A DNA stretch of 7,272 nt, taken from Sporomusa sp. (GTDB taxonomy: Bacteria > Bacillota_C > Negativicutes > Sporomusales > Sporomusaceae). Below the pieces are notes generated by a model. The model worked only from the letters and a program-made list of their open reading frames with translations. It searched no databases and had not been told where the DNA came from. The position numbers and the translations under genes are program-made. Shown one piece after another: positions 1 to 6,434 of the stretch (positions are counted from its first letter, which is position 1; every line of letters begins with the position of its first letter). The stretch spans positions 1 to 7,272 of the forward strand of contig JAQSXM010000365.1 of NCBI GenBank assembly GCA_029256645.1, in the 5' to 3' direction.

Positions 1-7
1 TCGGCAT
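1..7 (-). CDS. rpmI: Start of ribosomal protein L35 gene (partial)
   Basis: Only the first two codons and one base are in the window: ATG CCG A, reading Met-Pro-. Upstream is a GGGG-containing ribosome binding site about 10 nt away. L35 proteins usually begin MPK, and rpmI normally lies directly behind infC in the infC-rpmI-rplT operon, so position and first residues agree. The identification rests mainly on gene order. The rest of the gene lies left of position 1. Confidence 0.6.
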
Positions 8-27
8 GGTTGGATATCCCCTTTCTA

Positions 28-564
28 TTATGTGCTGGCTTGCATATTGTTGTTGGGTTTAGGAGCAACAATCATAATCATATTTTTACCTTCGAGCTTG
101 GCTTCGCGTTCGATATTAGCCATTTCCTTAAGTAGACTAGCCATTCGTACCAGCACTTGCTTGCCAAGTTCAGGATGGGAAAGTTCCCGGCCTCTGAACA
201 TGATCGTTACTTTGACTTTGTCGCCATCTTCCAAAAAGCGTTGGGCATTCTTTAGTTTAACGTTAAAATCATGATCCTCAATGTTGGGACGGAGTTTAAC
301 CTCTTTAAGTGCAACTACCTTTTGCTTTTTTTTGACTTCTTTGTCGCGTTTTTGCTGTTCATACAGGAACTTACCAAAATCCATAATCCGGCATACCGGC
401 GGCTTAGCCGTTGGTGCCACTTCCACCAAGTCAAGATTTTGTTCTCCTGCTAAACGCAACGCGTCTCTTAGCGACATAATCCCCAGCTGCTCATTAGTAC
501 TGCTGACTAACCGAACATCCCTAGCCCGAATCTCCTCATTCATTTTTAAAGTCTCTTTGCTAAT
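28..564 (-). CDS. infC: Translation initiation factor IF-3, AUU start
   Basis: IF3 binds the 30S subunit, blocks premature 50S joining and monitors the start codon and initiator tRNA. The 178-residue product has normal family length: an N-terminal domain (NEEIRARDVRL near residues 9-19), the IF3 signature PPVCRIMDFGKFLYEQQK near 60-77, a lysine-rich linker, and a C-terminal domain with KVTIMFRGRE. I place the start at an ATT codon (562-564), not at the in-frame ATG (541-543). A nine-base Shine-Dalgarno AGGAGGTGA (571-579) sits 9 nt before the ATT but 30 nt before the ATG. The added residues ISKETLK also resemble the usual IF3 N-terminus. AUU is the classic infC start codon and allows autoregulation by IF3. 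The gene ends with TAA followed directly by TAG, and rpmI starts 20 bp later. Identity is secure; the start is very likely. Confidence 0.97.
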   Translation of the reverse strand: MSKETLKMNEEIRARDVRLVSSTNEQLGIMSLRDALRLAGEQNLDLVEVAPTAKPPVCRIMDFGKFLYEQQKRDKEVKKKQKVVALKEVKLRPNIEDHDFNVKLKNAQRFLEDGDKVKVTIMFRGRELSHPELGKQVLVRMASLLKEMANIEREAKLEGKNMIMIVAPKPNNNMQAST

Positions 565-570
565 TGCCGC

Positions 571-579
571 TCACCTCCT
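571..579 (-). promoter_or_regulatory. Strong ribosome binding site of infC
   Basis: On the minus strand the sequence reads AGGAGGTGA, a nine-base match to the anti-Shine-Dalgarno, with AGGAGG 9 nt upstream of the ATT codon at 562-564. It decides the non-AUG start. Such a strong site would be expected to compensate for the weak AUU codon. Confidence 0.88.
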
Positions 580-591
580 GATATACTTTTT

Positions 592-625
592 AAAAAACAA
601 AAAGCGGATGGCATATACCACCCGC
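592..625 (-). terminator. Intrinsic terminator in the infC leader (attenuator)
   Basis: The minus strand forms an 8-bp stem GCGGGTGG / CCATCCGC (one G-U pair) with loop TATATG, followed by TTTTTG and six more T. It lies inside the 5' leader, between the promoter and the infC ribosome binding site, so it must act as a regulated premature terminator rather than as the end of thrS. This fits the known L20-dependent attenuation of Firmicute infC operons. Confidence 0.85.
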
Positions 626-738
626 GCAACAGCATAATCAAACTAACGATTTGCTTGATGTAACCCTACTAACTACCCTTTTGGCGTTGTAAGGTGAGAA
701 GCGGATGGCTTCTGCTTTAAAAACGATTTAATTTACTT
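592..738 (-). promoter_or_regulatory. infC leader, probable L20-responsive attenuator
   Basis: The leader of roughly 140 nt between promoter and infC holds a 5' hairpin (AGAAGC / GCTTCT with loop CATCC, about 697-712), a central stretch with ACGCCAAAAGGGTAG, and the intrinsic terminator at 592-625. The 11-mer GCCATCCGCTT occurs twice, at 699-709 and as the 3' arm of the terminator (602-612). The upstream copy could therefore pair with the terminator 5' arm GGGTGG. In Firmicutes, ribosomal protein L20 (rplT, third gene of this operon) represses by promoting termination in such a leader. The assignment rests on gene order and this architecture; the L20 fold was not modelled in detail. Confidence 0.75.
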
Positions 739-742
739 GATA

Positions 743-772
743 ATATTAACACCAAGTACCTAGTAAAGTCAA
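743..772 (-). promoter_or_regulatory. infC operon promoter
   Basis: The -35 is TTGACT (767-772) and the -10 is TAATAT (743-748), with an 18-bp spacer, on the minus strand. It sits 18 bp behind the thrS stop codon and would start RNA near position 736, upstream of the attenuator. The -10 matches consensus at only 4 of 6 positions. I see no terminator between thrS and this promoter, so thrS read-through could also feed infC. Confidence 0.65.
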
Positions 773-789
773 GCTCTTATTTTACTTTT

Positions 790-2700
790 TTAGCTTTTAC
801 TAGTAATTTCGCCAATTACAGTAGTAATAAAGCGATCAATAGGCATCGCACCAATATCACCCTGGCCGCGCTTACGAACAGCTACACTGCGTGTTTCGGC
901 CTCTTTATCACCAACAACCAGCATATATGGTACTTTTTCCAGTTGGGCTTCACGAATCTTGTACCCGATCTTTTCATTGCGGTCATCAACTTCTGCCCGG
1001 ATGTCCTGATCACGCATCTCTTGGGCTATCGTCCTGGCAAACTCAGCATGACGTTCACTAATTGGCAGAATCTTGACTTGTACAGGGGCCAGCCAAATGG
1101 GGAAGGCCCCGGCAAAATGTTCGATTAAGATCCCAATAAACCGCTCGATACTACCATAAGCTACCCGGTGAATCATCACCGGCCGGTGCTTCTGACCATC
1201 TTCACCAACATATGTCAAATCAAATTTTTCCGGCATTAACATATCCAGCTGGATAGTACCACACTGCCAAGTACGGCCAATTGAATCTTTAAGGTGAAAG
1301 TCAATTTTGGGACCGTAAAAAGCACCGTCGCCCGGATTAATCTTAAAGGGCATATTAAGCTCTTCCAATGCTTCTTTAAGCGCAGTAGTAGCAGTTTCCC
1401 ATACCTCATCAGATCCCATGGCTTTTTCCGGCTTAGTACTAAGCTCAGCATGATATGAGAGTCCAAACACACTGTAAACAGTATTAAAGAGTTCAATAAC
1501 CTTCTTAATCTCAGCCTTAATCTGCGTTGGCAGCATAAAGATGTGAGAATCATCTTGAGTAAAGCTGCGTACCCGCATAAGCCCATGCAGTGCTCCTGAT
1601 ATCTCATGCCGGTGTACAAGCCCCAGTTCACAGGTACGAAGCGGAAAGTCACGATAACTATGGTGTTGTGTACGATATACCAGAATACCACCTGGACAAT
1701 TCATCGGCTTTACGGCATACCCTTCATCATCAATTTTAGTAAAATACATATTCTGGCGATAGTGATCCCAGTGGCCTGACTGCTGCCATAGTTTTTGATG
1801 AAGAATAATCGGGGTTTTAATTTCCTGGTAACCATATTTTACATGCAGCTTACGCCAAAAAGCCTCAAGTTCATTTCTAATAATCATGCCTTTGGGATGA
1901 AAGAACGGGAACCCTGGGCCTTCTTCCTGAATACTGAATAAATCAAGCTCACGGCCCAGCTTGCGATGGTCACGCTTAGCAGCCTCCTCCATCATCGTTA
2001 TATAAGCATCCAAATCGGCCTTCTTCTCAAATGAGGTTCCATAGATACGCTGAAGCATCTTCCTTTTCTCGTCTCCGCGCCAGTAAGCGCCGGCAATACT
2101 TTGGAGCTTGATCGCTTTAACACGCCCGGTAGACTGAACATGAGGGCCTGCACATAAGTCAACAAATTCACCCTGCTTATAGAGCGATATCTGTACGTCT
2201 GCCGGCAAATCACGGATGAGTTCCTGTTTATATAGCTCGCCCTGATCACCAAACAGTGTTATCGCTTCCTCGCGGCTCACTGTCCTACGCTCAAGTGGCA
2301 GGTTTTCTTTTACGATTTTTTCCATCTCAGATTGAATTTTCCCCAAATCCTCAGGAGTAAAAATATGGCTAGTATCAAAATCGTAATAAAACCCATTGGC
2401 AATCGCCGGGCCAATCCCAATCTTGACATCACCGTATAAACGCTTAACAGCTTGTGCTAAGATATGTGATGAGGTATGGCGTAAAGCATCCTTGCCCTCA
2501 GTGTCTTCAAAGGTCAAAAATTCTACGGCAGTATCCTTGTCTAGTCTAGTGGTCAAATCTGTGACTTTGCCATCTACCTTTGCAACCAGCGCTGCTTTAG
2601 CTAGGTTGCGGCTAATTGATTCAGCAGCTTCAGCCAGTGTTACCCCTTGTTCAACTTCGCGCACAGCTCCGTCTTTTAGTGTCATCTTAATTTTACCCAT
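790..2700 (-). CDS. thrS: Threonyl-tRNA synthetase
   Basis: This class II synthetase charges tRNA-Thr and removes mischarged serine. The 636-residue product is full length. In order it has: a TGS domain (about 1-60); the editing domain with HTSSH (H75, H79) and CAGPH (C183, H187); the catalytic core with zinc ligands C335, H386 and H511; motif 2 around HRHEISGALHGLMRVRSF; motif 3 around HRVAYGSIERF; and the anticodon-binding domain from about residue 537. I chose the ATG at 2698-2700, which lies 9 nt behind AGGAGG (2710-2715). An in-frame TTG three codons earlier directly abuts that site, with zero spacing, and is unlikely. The gene has its own promoter and T-box leader, so it is induced when uncharged tRNA-Thr accumulates. 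No internal defects are visible. Confidence 0.99.
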   Translation of the reverse strand: MGKIKMTLKDGAVREVEQGVTLAEAAESISRNLAKAALVAKVDGKVTDLTTRLDKDTAVEFLTFEDTEGKDALRHTSSHILAQAVKRLYGDVKIGIGPAIANGFYYDFDTSHIFTPEDLGKIQSEMEKIVKENLPLERRTVSREEAITLFGDQGELYKQELIRDLPADVQISLYKQGEFVDLCAGPHVQSTGRVKAIKLQSIAGAYWRGDEKRKMLQRIYGTSFEKKADLDAYITMMEEAAKRDHRKLGRELDLFSIQEEGPGFPFFHPKGMIIRNELEAFWRKLHVKYGYQEIKTPIILHQKLWQQSGHWDHYRQNMYFTKIDDEGYAVKPMNCPGGILVYRTQHHSYRDFPLRTCELGLVHRHEISGALHGLMRVRSFTQDDSHIFMLPTQIKAEIKKVIELFNTVYSVFGLSYHAELSTKPEKAMGSDEVWETATTALKEALEELNMPFKINPGDGAFYGPKIDFHLKDSIGRTWQCGTIQLDMLMPEKFDLTYVGEDGQKHRPVMIHRVAYGSIERFIGILIEHFAGAFPIWLAPVQVKILPISERHAEFARTIAQEMRDQDIRAEVDDRNEKIGYKIREAQLEKVPYMLVVGDKEAETRSVAVRKRGQGDIGAMPIDRFITTVIGEITSKS

Positions 2701-2724
2701 CTTCGGCAACCTCCTAAATTAAAT

Positions 2725-2760
2725 AAAAAAAACTCTCATTCCCTATAGGGACGAGAGTTT
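2725..2760 (-). terminator. T-box terminator of thrS leader
   Basis: The minus strand reads AAACTCTC-GT-CCC, loop TATA, GGG-AAT-GAGAGTTT, and then runs into eight T (2725-2732). The stem has one bulged A. The 5' arm contains CGTCCCT (2747-2753), the segment that in T-box RNAs alternatively pairs with the AGGG of the T-box sequence to form the antiterminator. It ends 24 bp before the thrS start. Confidence 0.9.
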
Positions 2761-2989
2761 TTATACCCGTGGTTCCACCCTGCTTGGCGAAACTCGCCAG
2801 CTCAGAACTTTGATAACGGGGAAATAGCCCCGGCTCAACTTAGTCTTACTAGTTCAGTTGAGCAGTTTCGAGGTGGTAATAAACGCTTGGTTTGCGTAAA
2901 GATGTTTACAGCCTATGACATCTTTTCTCTGTGACGCCTTTCAAGACCTTATCTTGTCCCCGGCATTACTATTAGCATTAGTTTTTAAT
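2725..2989 (-). promoter_or_regulatory. T-box riboswitch, threonine-specific (ACC specifier)
   Basis: The leader binds uncharged tRNA-Thr and then prevents termination. The T-box core AGGGTGGAACCACG lies at 2768-2781. The base of Stem I is CGGGG (2958-2962) pairing with CCTCG (2869-2873), with the typical GGACAAGA context. The specifier loop carries ACC (2875-2877) followed by the usual A. An AGAGAA motif (about 2925-2930) fits the AG bulge below the apical hairpin AAGATGT / ACATCTT. Stem II is CTCAACT / AGTTGAG (2834-2862), Stem III is CGGGG / CCCCG (2817-2832), and an extra hairpin GGCGA / TCGCC sits at 2786-2798. The variable base of the bulge TGGA (2774-2777) is A, which pairs with a U discriminator. 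The tRNA-Thr(GGT) at 6567-6642 has both the matching anticodon and U73. Confidence 0.95.
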
Positions 2990-2995
2990 TATTAA

Positions 2996-3024
2996 ATTAT
3001 ATACAAATTCAACAACCTTGTCAA
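2996..3024 (-). promoter_or_regulatory. thrS promoter
   Basis: Perfect consensus on the minus strand: -35 TTGACA (3019-3024), 17-bp spacer, -10 TATAAT (2996-3001). The -35 begins only two bases after the stop codon of the upstream ytxC homologue. Predicted RNA start is near 2989, just ahead of the T-box Stem I. The promoter is unregulated in appearance; control is by the T-box. Confidence 0.92.
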
Positions 3025-3026
3025 GA

Positions 3027-3932
3027 CTACAATTCAGTATGATTCGAATTCCCTGCAAAATCGGTAATGCACATCTCACAACCATCACATAATACTACCC
3101 GGCCGTCAAAAACACTTCTGATTGTCTCCAATGCTTCTTCATCCCTGGTTCGATTAGTACTATGAACCATGATATTATGGGGCGCAATTGTGATGAGTGC
3201 ACTTATTAACAGATCCTCAAAATTAAGCCCCTTATCATCGCTTACATTACAGCTTTGAAGCACGGCATTATCCAGATGCTGATTTTTTATTATTTTACGG
3301 TGTGAATCATAAATTTTAAACACACCGGCACCACTGATAACAACATGAGCTTCCTCAACCCGTGGCTCCTGAACATCAACAAAATAGCGCAAAACCCGAA
3401 TAAACTCCTTATATTCAAGGTCCATCATAAAATCATCCACAACTTTATCAATAACTTCAGCTAACTGTAGCCGATAATCTTTCAGCCGGAAATTTAAAAA
3501 ACCATCAAGTACCAGCTCGTGATGATTATCAAGATAATCCAAGATACGCGCCATGATCAGGTCATAGCGAGCATCCGGACTGGACCTGAGTGCTCTCACT
3601 GCATTGGACTCGACTATAGCACGCTCATCTTGATTAAAGTAACAATAGTTGCTGGTAACGATTTTATTGATAAGCTTGTTTTCCTCAGTATTAATGATCC
3701 AGTTGGCAAGTATCTGAGAGACACTGCTTCTTAACACATTCTTGATCCGCTCGTAATTACGAAAGGAAAGCTCGCCGTCACTGATATTTAAACCAAGAAA
3801 CTTATATCCGCCTCGATCAAGTTCTTCTATAACTACGCGGAAGCCTTCTTGGGTCAGCGTTTTACAGTCGCATTCCAGTTTTTCCCTGATTTCCCCAGTT
3901 GTTCCGTTCAGGCCAATCGAAAGTAACTTCAC
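3027..3932 (-). CDS. ytxC: YtxC-family protein (putative sporulation protein)
   Basis: The molecular function of YtxC proteins is unknown; they occur in spore-forming Firmicutes, and in Bacillus ytxC also lies next to thrS. From the GTG at 3930-3932 the product has 301 residues. The recognisable core is FLNFRLKDYRLQLAEVIDKV and then EFIRVLRYFVDVQEP (about residues 145-190). The C-terminus carries CDGCEMC (C282, C285, C288), a compact three-cysteine motif. No signal peptide or membrane segment is apparent, so it is probably cytosolic. Start choice: an AAGGGAG site lies 8 nt before this GTG. An in-frame ATG at 3966-3968 has only a weak site and would overlap the upstream gene by 31 bp, but it cannot be excluded. 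The stop TGA of the GRAM gene (3938-3940) sits in the start region, suggesting translational coupling. Confidence 0.85.
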   Translation of the reverse strand: MKLLSIGLNGTTGEIREKLECDCKTLTQEGFRVVIEELDRGGYKFLGLNISDGELSFRNYERIKNVLRSSVSQILANWIINTEENKLINKIVTSNYCYFNQDERAIVESNAVRALRSSPDARYDLIMARILDYLDNHHELVLDGFLNFRLKDYRLQLAEVIDKVVDDFMMDLEYKEFIRVLRYFVDVQEPRVEEAHVVISGAGVFKIYDSHRKIIKNQHLDNAVLQSCNVSDDKGLNFEDLLISALITIAPHNIMVHSTNRTRDEEALETIRSVFDGRVVLCDGCEMCITDFAGNSNHTEL

Positions 3933-3937
3933 CACCC

Positions 3938-4252
3938 TCACTCCCTTCTCATATAGTATATGTTCCATTGATTCCGGCCTTTTATAATAATTTTAATTAC
4001 TTTATCTTGAATAGTAATTACCTTAAGTACATTCGGAATAACAAAAAAAGTCTTTTCTGTTTCTAGTGCTTTTATATGTGTCAACAGCACTTCGTCCATA
4101 TACTTGCTGCTAATACTAAGTGAATAGCCAACAAACACCAGACGGTGATCTGTTAAATAGAGAGCTCCGTTTAAAACATCTCCATCACAGCTGTAACTGG
4201 CCAGACACTTTTTTATGATGGTCTCATCTGGTTCTAACGGAAAACTGTACAT
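3938..4252 (-). CDS. Small GRAM/PH-like domain protein
   Basis: This is a 104-residue single-domain protein without signal peptide or membrane helix. The pattern NGALYLTDHRLVFVGY (28-43), followed by alternating beta-like segments (FFVIPNVLKVITIQDKVIKI, 69-88) and KGRNQW near the end, is typical of the GRAM/bacterial PH-like fold. Such folds bind lipids or protein partners in some families; the ligand here is unknown. The ATG at 4250-4252 has AAGGGG (overlapping the prfC stop) 8 nt upstream. The gene lies 12 bp behind prfC and its TGA is within the start region of ytxC, so it probably belongs to one transcript with both. The fold call comes from reading the sequence pattern; function is not assignable. 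Confidence 0.75.
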   Translation of the reverse strand: MYSFPLEPDETIIKKCLASYSCDGDVLNGALYLTDHRLVFVGYSLSISSKYMDEVLLTHIKALETEKTFFVIPNVLKVITIQDKVIKIIIKGRNQWNIYYMRRE

Positions 4253-4264
4253 CGCAAAAACCCC

Positions 4265-5869
4265 TTAAGCCTGCCTAGCATCTTCAGGCACAATCAAAAA
4301 TTCAATCTCCGGGTTGCGCTCCATGACCCATCTAAGCTGCCATTCATTACTAATTAAAGCGACCGGCCTATCCTTTATATCCTGTACCAAAAGACCGGCA
4401 TCCATATTTTTCATAGACTTTATGTCAATATTTTCGCCGCTGAGCCATCTGGCAACAGAGTACTGCAATCGATTCATTAAAATATCAACACCATATTCAT
4501 GTTTCAGTCGGTATTCGAGTACTTCAAACTGCAGTGAGCCGACAACCCCAATTACAAAAGATTCTACTCCATAATCAGGTTGACGAAATACCTGGACAGC
4601 CCCCTCTTGGGTCAATTGAGTCATCCCTTTAACAAACTGTTTACGTTTCATCGTGTCTTTAGCCTGAACACGGGCAAATTGTTCCGGCGGGAACACCGGA
4701 AAGTCCTGGAAGGTAAAATTAAACCCCTCCTGACATAGTGTATCGCCAATGCCAAAAATACCCGGATCAAATAAACCGATAATATCACCTGGATAAGCTT
4801 CGTCGATAATTGTCCGTTCCTGAGCTAAGAACTGCTGCGGCTGAGCTAACTTTACAGGCTTACCAGACTGCGTGTGGTAAACTGTCATACCCCGTTCAAA
4901 CTTGCCTGAGCATATTCGCATAAATGCCAGGCGGTCACGATGGGCCGGATTCATATTTGCCTGGATCTTAAACACAAAGGCTGAGAACTTATCATCAGTA
5001 GGACAAATCAATCCTTCTGACGATACTCTTGGCATGGGTGGCGGTGCCAGCTCTAAGAAGTCTTCCAAAAACAGTTGCACACCGAAATTAGTCATTGCGC
5101 TGCCAAAAAACATCGGGGTTAGTTCCCCTCTGGCTACTATATCTGAATCAAACGCTTCACCACCCATATCTAACAGCGCAATATCATCACATAGCGCCTG
5201 ATGAATATCGGCACCAAGGATTTCTTTAAAGGCCGGATCATCCACATTGCCTTGCTTTGATGGCAATGCCCATTGGCCATGTACACCGCTACGCTCAAAC
5301 AACTCAATCTTCGCTTGTTTTCGCACATAGATACCAGTATATTTACCGTCAATTCCAATTGGCCAGTTCATCGGATAAGCACGGATACCCAGAACATTCT
5401 CTATCTCTTCCATAAGCTCAAAAGGATTACGACCATAGCGGTCAAGCTTATTCACAAATGTGAATACTGGTATCCCCCGCTGTTTACAAACCTGAAACAG
5501 TTTTTTCGTCTGATCTTCGACGCCTTTGGCTACGTCAATAAGCATTACTGCACTATCGGCTGCCATTAACGTCCTATATGTATCTTCACTGAAATCCTGG
5601 TGACCTGGAGTATCCAATATATTGACCCGGTAGCCGTCATAATCAAATTGCAGCACACTGGAGGTTACTGAAATACCACGTTGTTTCTCAATCTCCATCC
5701 AGTCAGAAACTGCATGCTTTTGCGCTTTTCTGGCCTTGACCGAACCAGCCAGGCGAATGGCTCCGCCGTAAAGTAATAATTTTTCTGTTAACGTTGTTTT
5801 GCCGGCATCAGGGTGAGATATAATCGCAAAGGTGCGCCGTTTATTAGTTTCGGGAGCAAGGTTTGACAT
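4265..5869 (-). CDS. prfC: Peptide chain release factor 3
   Basis: RF3 is a translational GTPase that recycles RF1/RF2 from the ribosome after peptide release. The 534-residue product is of family length (E. coli RF3 is about 529). It shows G1 SHPDAGKT (18-25), the switch I segment RGISVTS (64-70), G3 DTPGH (86-90) and G4 NKLD (140-143), followed by domain II and the RF3-specific C-terminal domain. The start signature RRTFAIISHPDAGKTTLTEK is RF3-like rather than EF-G-like, and the protein is shorter than EF-G or tetracycline-resistance proteins. The ATG at 5867-5869 follows GGAGG with a 6-nt gap. It is the first gene of an apparent prfC-GRAM-ytxC unit. I could not identify a convincing promoter in the 97-bp divergent gap. 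Confidence 0.98.
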   Translation of the reverse strand: MSNLAPETNKRRTFAIISHPDAGKTTLTEKLLLYGGAIRLAGSVKARKAQKHAVSDWMEIEKQRGISVTSSVLQFDYDGYRVNILDTPGHQDFSEDTYRTLMAADSAVMLIDVAKGVEDQTKKLFQVCKQRGIPVFTFVNKLDRYGRNPFELMEEIENVLGIRAYPMNWPIGIDGKYTGIYVRKQAKIELFERSGVHGQWALPSKQGNVDDPAFKEILGADIHQALCDDIALLDMGGEAFDSDIVARGELTPMFFGSAMTNFGVQLFLEDFLELAPPPMPRVSSEGLICPTDDKFSAFVFKIQANMNPAHRDRLAFMRICSGKFERGMTVYHTQSGKPVKLAQPQQFLAQERTIIDEAYPGDIIGLFDPGIFGIGDTLCQEGFNFTFQDFPVFPPEQFARVQAKDTMKRKQFVKGMTQLTQEGAVQVFRQPDYGVESFVIGVVGSLQFEVLEYRLKHEYGVDILMNRLQYSVARWLSGENIDIKSMKNMDAGLLVQDIKDRPVALISNEWQLRWVMERNPEIEFLIVPEDARQA

Positions 5870-5907
5870 TTATTGCCTCCTAAAATGATTTAATATTATT
5901 TTTTTGC

Positions 5908-5935
5908 GGCATAACAGGCCTATTACCGGGCATAA
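5908..5935. repeat. Direct repeat GGCATAA in the prfC divergent gap
   Basis: Two copies of GGCATAA (5908-5914 and 5929-5935) stand 21 bp apart, two DNA turns, between the divergent prfC and the 120-residue gene. The spacing would suit a repressor or activator site, but seven bases is short and chance is a realistic explanation. Confidence 0.25.
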
Positions 5936-5966
5936 TCATACCGAGACTATTAATGGAGGGACACTT

Positions 5967-6329
5967 ATGAGTATACATATGAGTCAACTGCCAGTCAAAA
6001 AAGTTTTTATTGATGCCGGTACACTTTCAGGCGACGGCATATATGAGTTTACTGTCGATTGCGGTGCCGTGTATTTTGGTGCAGTTTATGATAATGATGG
6101 CAACCTGAGATCAATTGATCAGTATTTTTATACTGATCGTTTTTCCCGTGACGATATCGAAAGTGCTATAAATGACGATCAATTGCTCACTGTCGACAAT
6201 CGAGATTTTCCAACAAAAGCCTACCTGCTAAGTAAAAATGTATCAGGCCAGGATTGGCTGAGATTCCATGCCATTGTGCCCTGTGCAGTAAACCCTGATT
6301 ATTTTTACAACAAATTTATCGGCGAGTAA
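5967..6329 (+). CDS. Hypothetical acidic protein, 120 residues
   Basis: I do not recognise this protein. I place the start at the ATG 5967-5969 because GGAGGG (5955-5960) lies 6 nt upstream; the reading frame extends further 5' but without a ribosome binding site. The product is soluble-looking, with no signal peptide or membrane helix. It is acidic (15 Asp and 3 Glu against 5 Lys and 5 Arg) and rich in Tyr and Phe. The hydrophobic-alternating stretch GIYEFTVDCGAVYFGAVYDNDGN suggests a beta-sheet core. Two cysteines are present (in VDCGA and VPCAV). It is divergent from prfC and upstream of the tRNA operon, with no obvious terminator behind it. The good ribosome binding site and steady codon use support a real gene. 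Confidence 0.75.
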   Translation: MSIHMSQLPVKKVFIDAGTLSGDGIYEFTVDCGAVYFGAVYDNDGNLRSIDQYFYTDRFSRDDIESAINDDQLLTVDNRDFPTKAYLLSKNVSGQDWLRFHAIVPCAVNPDYFYNKFIGE

Positions 6330-6377
6330 ATCCCTTATATAACGTAAACAGTACAATAATTTAATATACACCATTAA

Positions 6378-6405
6378 TTAACAGTAGTCAATGTTACCTT
6401 ATAAT
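6378..6405 (+). promoter_or_regulatory. Possible upstream tRNA promoter (P1)
   Basis: TTAACA (6378-6383), 16-bp spacer, TATAAT (6400-6405). The -35 matches 5 of 6 and the -10 matches fully. It stands about 60 bp before the stronger promoter of the tRNA operon, so the two may be tandem promoters as often seen for stable RNA operons. The AT-rich context raises the chance of a false match. Confidence 0.45.
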
Positions 6406-6434
6406 CCACTTAGATTCTCTGGTTTGAAAATACG

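Noticed and set aside
541..543. ATG as the start of infC
   Set aside because: The ribosome binding site is 30 nt away from it; the in-frame ATT at 562-564 is correctly spaced and restores the usual IF3 N-terminus.
592..625. Terminator of thrS
   Set aside because: It lies downstream of the infC promoter, within the infC leader, so it functions as the infC attenuator; it could incidentally stop thrS read-through as well.
32..637. Plus-strand open frames opposite infC and its leader
   Set aside because: Antisense to a clear IF3 gene and to a structured regulatory leader; no coding signal of their own.
1236..1691. 151-codon open frame on the minus strand inside thrS
   Set aside because: Alternate frame of a strongly conserved synthetase; the composition (Leu- and Arg-rich) is that of a shadow frame and there is no ribosome binding site.
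2707..2709. TTG start three codons upstream for thrS
   Set aside because: It directly abuts AGGAGG with no spacing, whereas the ATG at 2698-2700 lies 9 nt behind it.
4902..5569. Plus-strand open frames opposite prfC
   Set aside because: Antisense shadows of the RF3 gene, with no ribosome binding sites or recognisable protein features.
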